Shown here: positions 14,567 to 25,439 of the stretch, piece by piece
Layout: every line of letters starts with the position of its first letter
Position numbering within the stretch: position 1 is the stretch's first letter
From: Hypomesus transpacificus
Lineage: Eukaryota > Chordata > Actinopteri > Osmeriformes > Osmeridae
Assembly (NCBI RefSeq): GCF_021917145.1
Contig: NC_061064.1
Location: 2,077,134-2,141,133 of the forward strand
Reading direction: 5' to 3'
Length of the DNA: 64,000 nt
Position numbers and translations under genes: made by a program
The notes under the pieces: generated by a model
The model's database searches: none
Seen by the model: the letters and a program-made list of their open reading frames with translations, nothing else
What the model was told of the DNA's origin: nothing

Positions 14567-16939
14567 ATACATACTCCCTCCCAACACCCCCTCCTCCTAC
14601 ACTCCCCACACCCTAGTCATCTCTTCATTCTGTGCACAAGTACACACTGACAGAAACGACCAGCCGGAAGAACACCCCTCACAGAAAATCTAAAACATGT
14701 TTACAGCTCTCCGCTCCTCTGGCCGATTGGACATTGTGTGTCCTGTTGCATGAGGGAGGAGTAGGAGAGGGGGAGGAGGAGGTTGAAAGGGGGAGGAGGT
14801 TGAAAGGGGGAGGAGGAGGTCGAGAGGAGTGGAGGAGTAGAGGAGAAAGAGAGGGGGTTCTTCCTGGCTCAGTTTCTGTCTGTGCGCTTTGGGATGAATC
14901 ATTTTCGGTAAATTAGTTTGAGGTGAAGTATATTTATACTGCATGAGTAACTAGGACCTATAGAGGACATTAACATGTATGATTTGAACGTTTGCCAGGA
15001 GAGACAGCGCAGCATATCTGCTTCCTGTTGTCTCCCTCCTGATGGCTCTCTATAGAGTACCCCTCTATGTGTGAATATACACAAAGTACCACAGTGTGTA
15101 TATCTATTTATACAGTATCATAACCTTATATCAGTATGTCTATTTTGTTGCACTTAAAATAATAATCAAACAAGCGAAATGAATAACTCATGTTTTGGTG
15201 GATGGAGGCAGGAGCTAAGTGCATGTGTGTGTTGTCTTTAGTGTCCTGAGAGGCCTCTTGTCTCAGTTTAATGCTGTTTGTCAATTATTAATGAGGATCT
15301 GTCATACTGACCACCATGAGAGCGACGCTGTATGGCAGCGTCAATCTGAAAACCTACACACACCCACTGTTTACTGGGAACATGAGATAGCTGTTTACTT
15401 TCCCAATAAGGGGTGGTTTGAAGTCAAGATCTCTAAGTGTGTGTTTGTGTGTGTGTGTGTCTGTGTGTGGGGGGGGGGGGGGGCGTGCGTGCGTTTGTTA
15501 TGTGCGCTTGGATATGTTTGTTTATCCCATTTACAATACAAAATAATTCTAACTGTTGGTCGGGAAATTGCATGTACAATGTGCAATATTTAGGTCACAT
15601 GATCAAACATCATTTTCACTCACAGAAAGTTTCTTACCCGTTGGTCGAAGTTCATGACAGGCCAACCAATCCCTCATGTTCATATGTTTTGTGGAATAAG
15701 AAGGACTTGGTATGTTCACACATGTACGACTCCTCCCATGTCCACCAGCTGCTCTCATGCACCAGGCTGTGAATGAGGAGCTGGGCACAGGAGTGTTTTT
15801 TAAATTGATTTGTTATGGGTTTGTGTTCATGTGAAGGTGATATGGGTTTGTGTTCATGTGAAGGTGATATGTTTTAACTGTGTTACATTGGAGATGGAGG
15901 ATAGAAAAGGTTTTTTGTTGTTCTTTTTTCCAAACAGTCATCAATTTATCGGACCAAGTGATCATGTTTGTGCATTTAGAGTTCTCCTGTAGTTGTCTTT
16001 AGGGGGAATCTGTGACTAGTCTAGGAGTGGCCCAGATAGTCTGGAGTCTGTTAAGTCACTCATTGTACAAAAGAAGGTTTGATCTCATTGGTTGAAGTGA
16101 TTTAGCTTGAGGTAGGATTCTCGGCTGTTACATGTTAAGCTGTTTCAAGATGGATGACAGCAGGGGGGAGACCAGGGGGAAGACCAGTGGGGAGACCAGC
16201 GCAGAACCAGTCCCACTAAACTGTGGTGGGGTGGGGCCATGTCTAGTGAGACCTGAGGCCAAGCAGAAGGGTTTCCTGTGCTCTGGTGCAGTCTTGGAGG
16301 TTTGGATGATTCAAGCAATGACAGCTAAACACAGCACCCTAGCTAGGCACAGCTCAACACAGCTAAGCACAGTTCCCTTGCCGGGCATAAGGGCCCCTCT
16401 AATGACCTCCACACTCGTTTGGCCTTAGCCTCTCTCAGTAAATCCTCATTCTGTTCTGCGTTGAGCATACACCAAGCTCCTCAGCCTGGCCCTGTTGGCC
16501 TGTACCGGGGTTGACCCACACGGCACAGTTTAGACATATACTTTCATCTAAGGGTTGAGTCCAGACATCAGGCACGTGAACAGACTGGGATTTAGAACCG
16601 CCAGTCCTCTGGTGGGGGACTGCTGCCTGTTTGAACATGCAGGGAAGAGGGACAGAACGCCTACACTTCCTCATTAGCCTTCCTGTCCTGCTCACTTTGT
16701 CTGTAATCTCTTAATCTGGTTGGCTAATCCCAAACAGGTATTCTGATTTGTCCTTTCTTTGAAAGACATATGGAACCCGGCCAGCACACCGTGCCAGATT
16801 GGGATGCTAACCCTAACCTCTGCACTGCCCGCTCATGGCTTCAGCACAGACTACACTGTGTGATCAAGTGAGAATATAGGACCGTTTACAACATTCCCTT
16901 TTTCAACCAAAGATGCTCATGAGAGTTCTGACTGCATGA

Positions 16940-17032
16940 CGTCCTGGTCCTGGTTCTGGTCCTGGTCCTAGTCCTGGTCTGGGAGAGGTTCTGGTCTTGG
17001 TCTTGGTCTTGGTCCTGGTCCTGGTCCTGGTC

Positions 17033-17067
<35 letters not shown>

Positions 17068-17160
17068 CCTGGTCCTAGTCCTATTCCTAGTTCTGGTTCT
17101 GGTTCTGGTTCTGGTCCTAGTCCTGGTCCTGGTCCTAGTCCTAGTCTTGGTTCTGGTCCA
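16940..17160. repeat. Degenerate CTGGTN hexamer array
   Basis: Runs of CTGGTC/CTGGTT/CTAGTC hexamers. Translation gives an artefactual Val-Leu polymer on one strand and Pro-Glu-Gly on the other. Confidence 0.9.
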
Positions 17161-18239
17161 ACAACACTGGTCTCTGGGGAGGCACGTTCCAGGGGAATCG
17201 TAGACCTCATGTCGTTAGTGTCATTTAGCAGTTGTATTATTTAGTAACACATAGAAGGAGCAGGTTTGATGACATCAGTGCCTCCTGGTGGACAGAATCA
17301 GTTTTGCTCCAGCGTCACAGAATGTTGATCATTATCGTCTCCAGTCATCTGTTTTTCTATGATCGTTTGGAGATGTCTTTCAAAAAGCAATATATTTACT
17401 TCCTGTGTGGCTGTATGACGTATTTAATCCTGGAATGGCTGTAACACATGAATAGAGTCATAAATCACAGAGAGAGTGAGGGAGAAAGACTGAACATGTA
17501 AATAAGATGTTCACATAAAGATATTATACAGATGTTTGCCAACGCCCATTTTCAAGACTGACCAACAGATTACTAAGCATATTGGTTTTATTAAAAAAGA
17601 GATCAAGTATTTTTTATGTTATTTTGTTGTAAAGAGGAAAGAATGTTTTATTTTGGATTGTATAAATGCATCCAGACAGCATACTGGGTCACCAGTAATC
17701 TCAATAATTGTGTAAGAATTTAAGATGGTTCAAAACAAAATACATTTTGAATGTAGATAATTATTTATTATTTTGGTTACAACCAAGCCATTTGCAGTAT
17801 TGAGTGTTTGCAGTGGTGCAACAGTTGCTCTGGTCACAGGTGAACGACACCTCACAGAGGTGGGGGGGTGTTTAAGAGCCGTAAACTGAAGAGTTAAAAA
17901 CTGGATTTGACCCTAGAGAGAGCTACACTCGACCACACGACCAACACGTTCAACCAGAACTAGCAAAAGTTTGAGCATTTCTCAAAGTTTTTTGGTCTAA
18001 TTCTGATTATATTCTAATAACTGATGTTAATACTACCTAATTAAACACATGGATTCAGAAGATGAAGAACAAACACAAGAAAGTGATATGAGACAGAAAT
18101 CAGTTTGGGACAGTCTTTCACCTTAAATATAAATGGTTGATAATTCTATTCTCTTGAAATCTTAAGTTGTTGCTGTTACTGTATGTTTACTTTTTGGTTT
18201 GTTTTTGCTCATGTCCATGTAAAAAACAATAGAGAAATC

Positions 18240-18245
18240 AATAAA
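18240..18245 (+). terminator. Candidate polyadenylation signal (AATAAA)
   Basis: Canonical AATAAA in AT-rich DNA downstream of atp1b2, with a GT-rich stretch just after (GTGATTGG..GTGTTTG). It is the best 3'-end candidate for atp1b2. Confidence 0.4.
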
Positions 18246-18799
18246 GGTGATTGGAAGGATTTCCAGCGTGTTTGATCCGATTATTTATCATGTGTATTTC
18301 TTTTGACTGCCCTCTGTCACCTCTCAGTCACCTCTTTAACAGGTGAGTAACATGGTGTCCTGCCTCTAGACTGACTCTATACCAGGTTGGTTTCACGGTG
18401 TCCTGCCTCTAGACTGACTCTATACCAGGTTGGTTTCATGGTGTCCTGCCTCCAGTCTGTCCCTAAACACCTGACAGGATTACCTCAAACCTTGACTTCT
18501 ATGTTCTGACCTTCACTTCTCTCCCTACTATCCCTTTCACCTCCCCCTCCTCCCCCTCTCCCTGTCTTCCCTGTCCCCCCCTCTCCTTCCTCCCCTCCTC
18601 CCCCTCTCCCTGTCTTCCCTGTCCCCCCCTCTCCTTCCTCCCCTCCTCCCCCTCCTCACTGTCCTCCCTCTCACCCAAGGCCCAGTTGAAGGACAGGCTA
18701 GAGAGCAAGGATTACAGAGCATTAGAGTGGTTAGAATAGTCTGCTGAAGGGTAGTACAAGTAACTGATACACAGGACACGCACGCACTCTCTTCCTCTT

Positions 18800-19130
<331 letters not shown>

Positions 19131-19903
19131 ACACATGGCAGGTGGGCGCAGGAACTGCTTATGTCACTAATGTCAGAGTGAATGACTCTGTCAGAGTTCA
19201 GGGTTTGTGTTTTATCAGTGCTCTCTGCTGGGGGAAAGCACACTGCAAGCTGCAGCACAGCAACACATACAAGAAGAATAGATCTGAAATGTTCTGCGAT
19301 TCATTTATCATCAATTCTGTAACTCGCAAGTCATGATTTTGTTTTAAACTAGTGCAAAATCGAATGCTTTCAACACAATGGTTAGATCATTAAGAAACAT
19401 GACATCGTTATTTTGATTACTCTGAATAAAGTCCATCTTACGTTCAGCTCGTGATCCATGTCCTTATTTTATAATCTTACAGTGCTGTTATTCTGGACCT
19501 TGTCCCAAGTATCTGATTGAGAGCAATCAACAACAGGTAATCTGCTGTTGGATTAAATTAGTCATCAAAAACAATCTACAGTATAAAATTACACATCTGC
19601 ATCTTCTTCATTGTTTATGAAACAACTTTAAAAAAAAGTAGTCCCAGAAGTCGTCTCAGAGCAGATTGGAGAGGAATGTCGTGTCAAACATAAACAGCAC
19701 ATGTTCCACAAGAACCGATTGTATTTCACATATTTGTTTTGGGGCTTTGGCAGATTAGAAGCGTCCTCGGCCTCACCGTCCTCCAGGCAAACCCAGCCCG
19801 GCTGCTCTCTCTCTCGCAGGCGGTGTGAGAAAGGCGTGGGCCATGAGAGGAAGGACAGGATGCGTGACCAGAGGAGGCCACCAGGGGGCACCCAGTCCTC
19901 CTC

Positions 19904-21891
19904 CTAGGGAAGATCCAGCATGCCGTGCTCTTCAAGAGCCGCCTGGGTCCGCTCGTACACCACCCCGATGGCCCGGACCACCCTGTGCAGGACAGCGCTC
20001 GCCTCCTCCTGGTTCTGGACGCAGACCAGCCGGTAGAAGAAGCCTCGTTCGGGGCATGGCGATGAAGGCCAGCTCTGCTGCCTTGCGGACGAGCCAGGTG
20101 TGGTGCTTGGCCAGGGTGCTCTGGTAGGCCTCGCGGCACAGCTCAGAGGGGCTACGGAGTCTCCCGGCGGAGCGCGGCGCGGCCAGCTTCTCCAGGAAGA
20201 GCTGCAACCACAGCAAGGCTCTGTGGAGGCGTAGCAGGGTGCGGCAGCCCGACTCAGAGTAGTGCTGGAAGTCCACCAGGCCCCGGGCCAGTTCCGCCTG
20301 GATCATGAGGCGCACGGAGGAGTAGGAGGGCAGGGCTCCTGCGCCGGTGGGGCCGTCAGCCCCCTTCTTCTCCTCCTCCTCCAGGGCCAGGTGGCGGATA
20401 ATGGAGGTCTTGGTCTGGATCTCCTGGGAGATGAGGCCCACCATGGGGCCCAGAGACTCCATGAACCTGGAGGAGGGGGGAGGAGGGGGGGAATGGAGGA
20501 GAGGGAGGGGGACAGTCAACAACAGAGTCCAGTTCACAGTGACCTATGTGAGTGATGTTAGTGAGCTCAGTCAGATTCCTCCAGCACAGCCTAGACCTGC
20601 AGCTGGGCTGGTTCCTGGGTCCTGGGTCCTGGGTTGTGGGCTGCTTACTTGATGAGTTCGTCCCAGCTGGCCAGGTAGGGCTCCAGCAGGACGTCTGAGG
20701 GAGAGGCAGGGGAGGCCAGCAGGCTGGCCAGCAGCAGAGACACCTGGAACACCTGGCCAGGACACACCACCAGAGCCACCTCCCCCTCCCCTCCCAGCAC
20801 AGAAACATCACTGCTGTTGGACAGAGGGGGGTCCTGGGGGGGAGAGGGAGAGGGAGAGGGAGAGGGAGAGGGAGAGGGAGAGGGAGAGGGAGAGGGAGAG
20901 GGAGAGGGAGAGGGAGAGGGAGAGGGAGAGGGAGAGGGAGAGGGAGAGGGAGAGGGAGAGGGAAAGGGAGAGGGAGAGGGGTCCATACACATTAATTAGT
21001 TTTGTTCCACTGAGCTGATTGTAGATGGGAACATAATTTGTTTATTCTTGCCTCTTACGTTATCAAAGTGGTTGTAACTTTTAAGACAAGATTCCCAGTG
21101 ACGATCCAGACTTCCCTCTGTTACAGCAGAGAGGGAGAAGAAAACAAGTTGGATACACAACTCAACATTTTATTTTTCAATACAAGTAGTACCACCGAAG
21201 TACAACCAGTAAACCAGAAGACAGTACAGAGAAGCAATGCAAGCTGTGACCAGTACCATTCAACACATCATGTGTGATCAAAACAAATATACGTTGAGAT
21301 TCATTCAGCGTCATATAATGTTGACCATTTTGGACACACACAAACACGCACACACACACACACAGACATGCAGAGCAGGCCTCGCCTACCCTGCCTCAGA
21401 CAGAGCAGCAGGACCACCGTGTCGGACATGCAGAGCAGGCCTACCCTGCCTCAGACAGAGCAGCAGGACCACCGTGTCGGACATGCAGAGCAGGCCTACC
21501 CTGCCTCAGACAGAGCAGCAGGACCACCATGCTGGACTGCCCCTGCCCCCAGCACATCATGTGACATGGGCTTTACATTCCACACACAAGGAACCACGCG
21601 GCCAACACGCTGCATCTGAACAAACACACACACACTTACACAGACAGAGGGATCGCTTGAACATACACACACGCTTCCTGAACACACTTCCCACACACAC
21701 TTCACAAACTCACTTCCCAAAACATGAGTCCCAAACACATGTCACACACACACTACACACACACGTCACACACAAACTACACACACACGTCACACACACA
21801 CTCTGCAGCATCGGTACTTACGTAGCCACATGGACCCCAGGAACAGCAGCAGAACCAGGATGGCCAAAGCAGCCTTCCCCTTCACCCCCAT
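19904..21891 (-). CDS. gltpd2: Glycolipid transfer protein domain-containing protein 2-like, with two C-run frame breaks
   Basis: Exons on the minus strand: 21822-21891, 20649-20833 and 19904-20466. Exon 1 encodes a signal-anchor start (MGVKGKAALAILVLLLFLGS). Exons 2-3 encode an all-helical GLTP domain related to ceramide-1-phosphate transfer protein. Residues expected for the phosphate/sphingoid site are present: Asp and Lys in WDELIKF, Arg in RTLLRLHRAL, and His in AKHHTWLVR. The likely role is moving a sphingolipid between membranes, with the N-terminal anchor distinguishing GLTPD2 from cytosolic CPTP. Two frame breaks are present. Exon 1 (phase 1) does not join exon 2 in frame unless the six-C run (20826-20831) loses one base. 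In exon 3 the C-run at 20051-20054 throws the frame out just after AELAFIAMP, while the next frame continues the domain to GMLDLP-stop. One base fewer at each site gives 816 nt, exactly 272 codons including the stop. Confidence 0.8.
20840..20985. repeat. (GGGAGA)n hexanucleotide array at the gltpd2 exon 2 acceptor
   Basis: About two dozen GGGAGA units on the plus strand. On the minus strand this is (TCTCCC)n running into CCCCCCCAG|GACC, so the array is the polypyrimidine tract of gltpd2 intron 1. Confidence 0.93.
21365..21540. repeat. 55-60-bp direct repeat, 3 copies
   Basis: ACATGCAGAGCAGGCCTACC followed by CTGCCTCAGACAGAGCAGCA is repeated three times in gltpd2 intron 1. The first copy has a 5-bp insertion. 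Confidence 0.85.
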
Positions 21892-24800
21892 ATCACCTCT
21901 CTCTCTCTCTCCCTCCCTCCCTTTCTCTCTCTCTCCCTCTCTCTCTCTCCCTCTCTCTCTCCCCTCTCCTTCTCAGTCTCCTCTCCTCATCTTCTCTTTC
22001 TGTCCTTTCCGCTCCGCATCACACGAGTCGCGTCCCCCTTGTCACCCTGTCCCAGCACGCTGTCTCCCTATTGGTCCCTGACTCTGACCCCCCCCTCCCC
22101 CCTCCCCCTTGGCCCCCTCCCCCTCAATCACAGACAAAAGTTGCTTTCTCTTCGACGTCGTTCCTCAAGGGACCACACCCGGACAATGATCCCATCAATC
22201 ATTGACTTCCAACCTTTTCTGTCTTGGCTTTAAATGGTGTCCATTTCCTCCTTTACTTCCACACAGCCTCCGCGAGCTCTCTCCTCCTTCTCTGACCCAG
22301 CTGCTGTGTCTTTCCTCCAGCTCCTTCTCTGACCAGGCTGCAGTGTCTCTCCTCCCTCCCTCGTCCCCCCCCCCCCCCCCGCCCCACCACACTGCTGCTC
22401 CCCCCCGGCCCTTTGTTGCTCAATCTCAGGGTCCAGAGATTAGCTTAGTTCACTCCCTGGCTGATTAGGCAAGATGGCCAACAATAACCCTGCCTGTCGA
22501 AGATCCTCGTCTTCCATATCTGAGCACAGCTGACCCTCCTGATCAGCCAGGGTAAACACAGGTTGTTTCGTGAACCTCCCTCTGTCCTCCCCCCCCCCCC
22601 TTCTTTGCACAGGATTCTTGCCAAACTGCTACAAAACATGTTTATCTGTCCAGCGAGATTGCAGAAGAATTTTTACCACAAGCAGAGGATCACAATGTCA
22701 CGGATACTGAGGACAAACTTTGAAGTGTTGAGTTAATTTTTGATTCATGTGACATGACTCTGTTTGTGGACATCCCCGGGGTCTGACCCAACAGCAGGTC
22801 ACTCCAGACTCCCCTCTTCATGCAAGGAGTAAACTAAACTCAGACCAAGTCACAAGCTAAACAGAGTGTTGTGAATCAGAATACGTGCTTGTTAATCAGT
22901 AACCGCAGGGAGACAATCCTGCCATACTGCACGAGTGACAAGGAGGAGAAACACTCATTTCGAATTCAGGGTCGAATTCTGAATGTAGAATGAATCCACA
23001 GTGATCTTATCCTCGGGTAAAGTTTTCATACGAGACAAGTGTCCATAACACCAGAGTACATTTCCATAGAATTTGACGTTTTCATCCATTTAGCATATAC
23101 TTTTATCCAAAGCAACATGCTCATGCAGAAGGTATAGCCGTAAATCAGATAAGAGAGAAGTGCATCATCAGATTTGTCCCACTTCTGAAACAGCCAGGTC
23201 TAATGTCTGAGATAAGCAGGGTGATAAAACAGGAGGTCCCTTCACACAGGTCCGCTCTCCCCCCTGATAGAGCCAGCAGGCTGGGGCTGCTGGGGCAGGA
23301 GGCCTGGGGGGAGGGGGGCTGAAGGGAGGGGGGGGGTGGGGGGAGGGGCTGGGGCAAGAGGTGGGGGAGGAGAGGAGGTGGATGGGTGGGGGGGGGGGTG
23401 GTGGAGGTGGGACCATTTCACCAGGACTAAGGACCAGGGCCACGTGGTTTCACAAGGGAGAGCTCAACAAAGGGAAGTGAAAGCAGGGGCATTCATTCTG
23501 CAGGGAGAGGAGGGGAGGGGGGGGTGGTCATGAGGTACTTACTGCCTGGGACGTACCAACTGAGCTAGCCAGATATTTAGAGGGGGGGCTGGTCTCTAAT
23601 GAGAACATCTCATTTTGGCAAGGACTTGCTGTGTGTTTCCCTCTATGTAATCTATGCCTCACACACACACACACACACACATCATTCTTGTCATATGCCT
23701 GTGCTACATGATTCAATAACACATTTCTACATGTTCTTATAAAAACTGGAGCATCGTACTCCTTGCTGTCTTCTCAACGCTATCACAACGTTTACTCTTC
23801 ATCCTTCAAACCCACTTGTAGTCAAAAACAAACTCAACTAGATGTTTTTGGCAGTGGGGGACAGGAGGCTCAGGCCTCCAGGGCTTGTGGGCGAGGTTCT
23901 TCTCAACAGGCCTGCTCGTCTTCCTGAGACCAGCCCAGCGGAACCTCCGGAGGCAAGGTTCTTCTCAACAGATCCTCTTTCCTCTGTTTGATGTTTTTTG
24001 CCTTCAGAGTCTTGCTCCATAGCAAACTGGATCCCTGTGTAGCTCGTGGGCTGTTCCGGCCGGCCGAGAGCGCCGAGCAGGGAGTCAGGAGTTATGGGGC
24101 CTCGGGATTAAGCAGTGGAATGGCAACACAAAATCTGCACGCTCCTGTGGGTGTGCAGCGTGCTTACATGCAAGCTGGGGGTGTTTGCTAAAATCCTGTT
24201 TGTCTGTTCACTTGAAAGCTGTTTGATTTTGAACGATGAAAACGTGTTGTTTGCAGTCGATAAAACTCTTGTCAGTTGTGGTGTTTGGTGGTTGGGATGA
24301 AAATCAAAATGAGGGCAAGGTGCAACAATGTGATTGTTTGCTCACAGGACTCGACAGATCACTGGTGCTTTTCTAGCACAAACACACACTGACACACACG
24401 TATATAGAAACATATACTGTATGAATAGAAACATTTAGTGTATATATACATATGCGCAGGGTTTGCTGGTGCTGCAAAGACGCTCCTCTCTGTTTCAGTT
24501 TCTTTATTTTTAGAAGTGCGTCTCGGAGACTGGAATTGGCCCGGCACATTCCCTCACTCAGAACCTTGCCCTGTCGACAGCCAGCTCAGCGGAGTCACGT
24601 TTCGTCACCTCAAACCACTTCATGATTCAACATTGAGATCGTTTGAACATATACAACTTTGTCCAGGTTACGGTCTGAAACGGAAATGACCCTGCGCAGT
24701 TTCTTATTTTGTTTTTATGAACTGAAATAAGAATATAAACATGACTAGTTCAGCTTCTCTCTGTGACTTAGGCCTACTGGCCATGTACATGTTGCGCATG

Positions 24801-25439
24801 CACGCATCCAGAATCAAAAACACACGTGGGCTTGAATCTTTCGGTGTCCAGTCTGTTTTCTGTCTCAGCGTCCTCTTGACCCCTGAAGAGACGCAGCCAG
24901 CAGCCCCCCCACCCCCTGCCCCTGCTGGGGCTGTGCCACCTGTTCACCTTGCTTACACGCACGCACACACACACATAAAGATATATATACACACAAACAC
25001 ACACAGACACACACACAGACAGACACACACACACACAGACACAGACACACAGACACACACACACAAACAAAGAAAACAGCGGCCAGGTCAGCTGCAGGCC
25101 GGTCACCGAGCGTGTTGTCGAGTTGAACTGGAGCCGCAACCATGACAACGCAGAACGTGGACATTTGTCTCCGCGACGACCCCACGAGGAACAGCGCGGG
25201 TGATGTCGACACTGGCGGGTATGAAAACAATAACGACCGTCGGTGTCCTCATCGCCGTGACGATGGTTCCGCTGATCCCAGAGTGGGACTGACAGGCCAA
25301 GTTTGGCAGCAGGCTGCCGTGAAACCTGAGCTGGCGACAGCTGGAGGAGGGAGGTGGCAGTGGGGAGACGCGAGACATATTCTCACCCTTCCTCTTTCTT
25401 TCCACGTCTGAGTGAGCGTTGTCTGCTGCTCGCTCTCTG
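21892..25439. other. Divergent intergenic region between gltpd2 (-) and chrne (+)
   Basis: No exon is recognised. It contains pyrimidine-rich stretches (21900-22120), homopolymer C and G runs (near 22366, 22590 and 23390), a short (CA)n run (23660-23680), and a compound CA/CAGA run (24960-25070). A degenerate match to the CATTTAGCA...TTATCCAAAGC repeat tail lies at 23088-23125. Promoters of both flanking genes should lie here. Confidence 0.5.
25085..25439 (+). promoter_or_regulatory. Putative chrne promoter with two CAGCTG E-boxes
   Basis: CAGCTG occurs at 25089-25094 and 25338-25343, upstream of the chrne start codon. Myogenic bHLH factors bind this E-box type and drive muscle acetylcholine receptor subunit genes. 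No clear N-box (CCGGAA) was found. The assignment rests on position and motif only. Confidence 0.35.

Larger units (their letters stand above)
14567..18265 (+). other. Probable long 3' UTR of atp1b2
   Basis: No further exon is visible. The AT-rich, mostly unique sequence runs to AATAAA at 18240-18245. A CTGGTN hexamer array (16940-17160) and GA-rich or GT-rich stretches interrupt it. The exact 3' end is inferred. Confidence 0.45.

Noticed and set aside
16997..17203. Val-Leu polymer resembling a membrane protein
   Set aside because: CTGGTN hexamer array; no hydrophilic flanks or gene context.
20645..20992. Ser-Pro repeat N-terminus for gltpd2
   Set aside because: The hexanucleotide array lies upstream of a good acceptor (CCCAG) and is better explained as intron. 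A separate signal-anchor exon at 21822-21891 supplies the start.
25142..25411. Short open frame just upstream of chrne
   Set aside because: It ends before the chrne start, has no recognisable domain, and lies in the expected promoter and 5' UTR.
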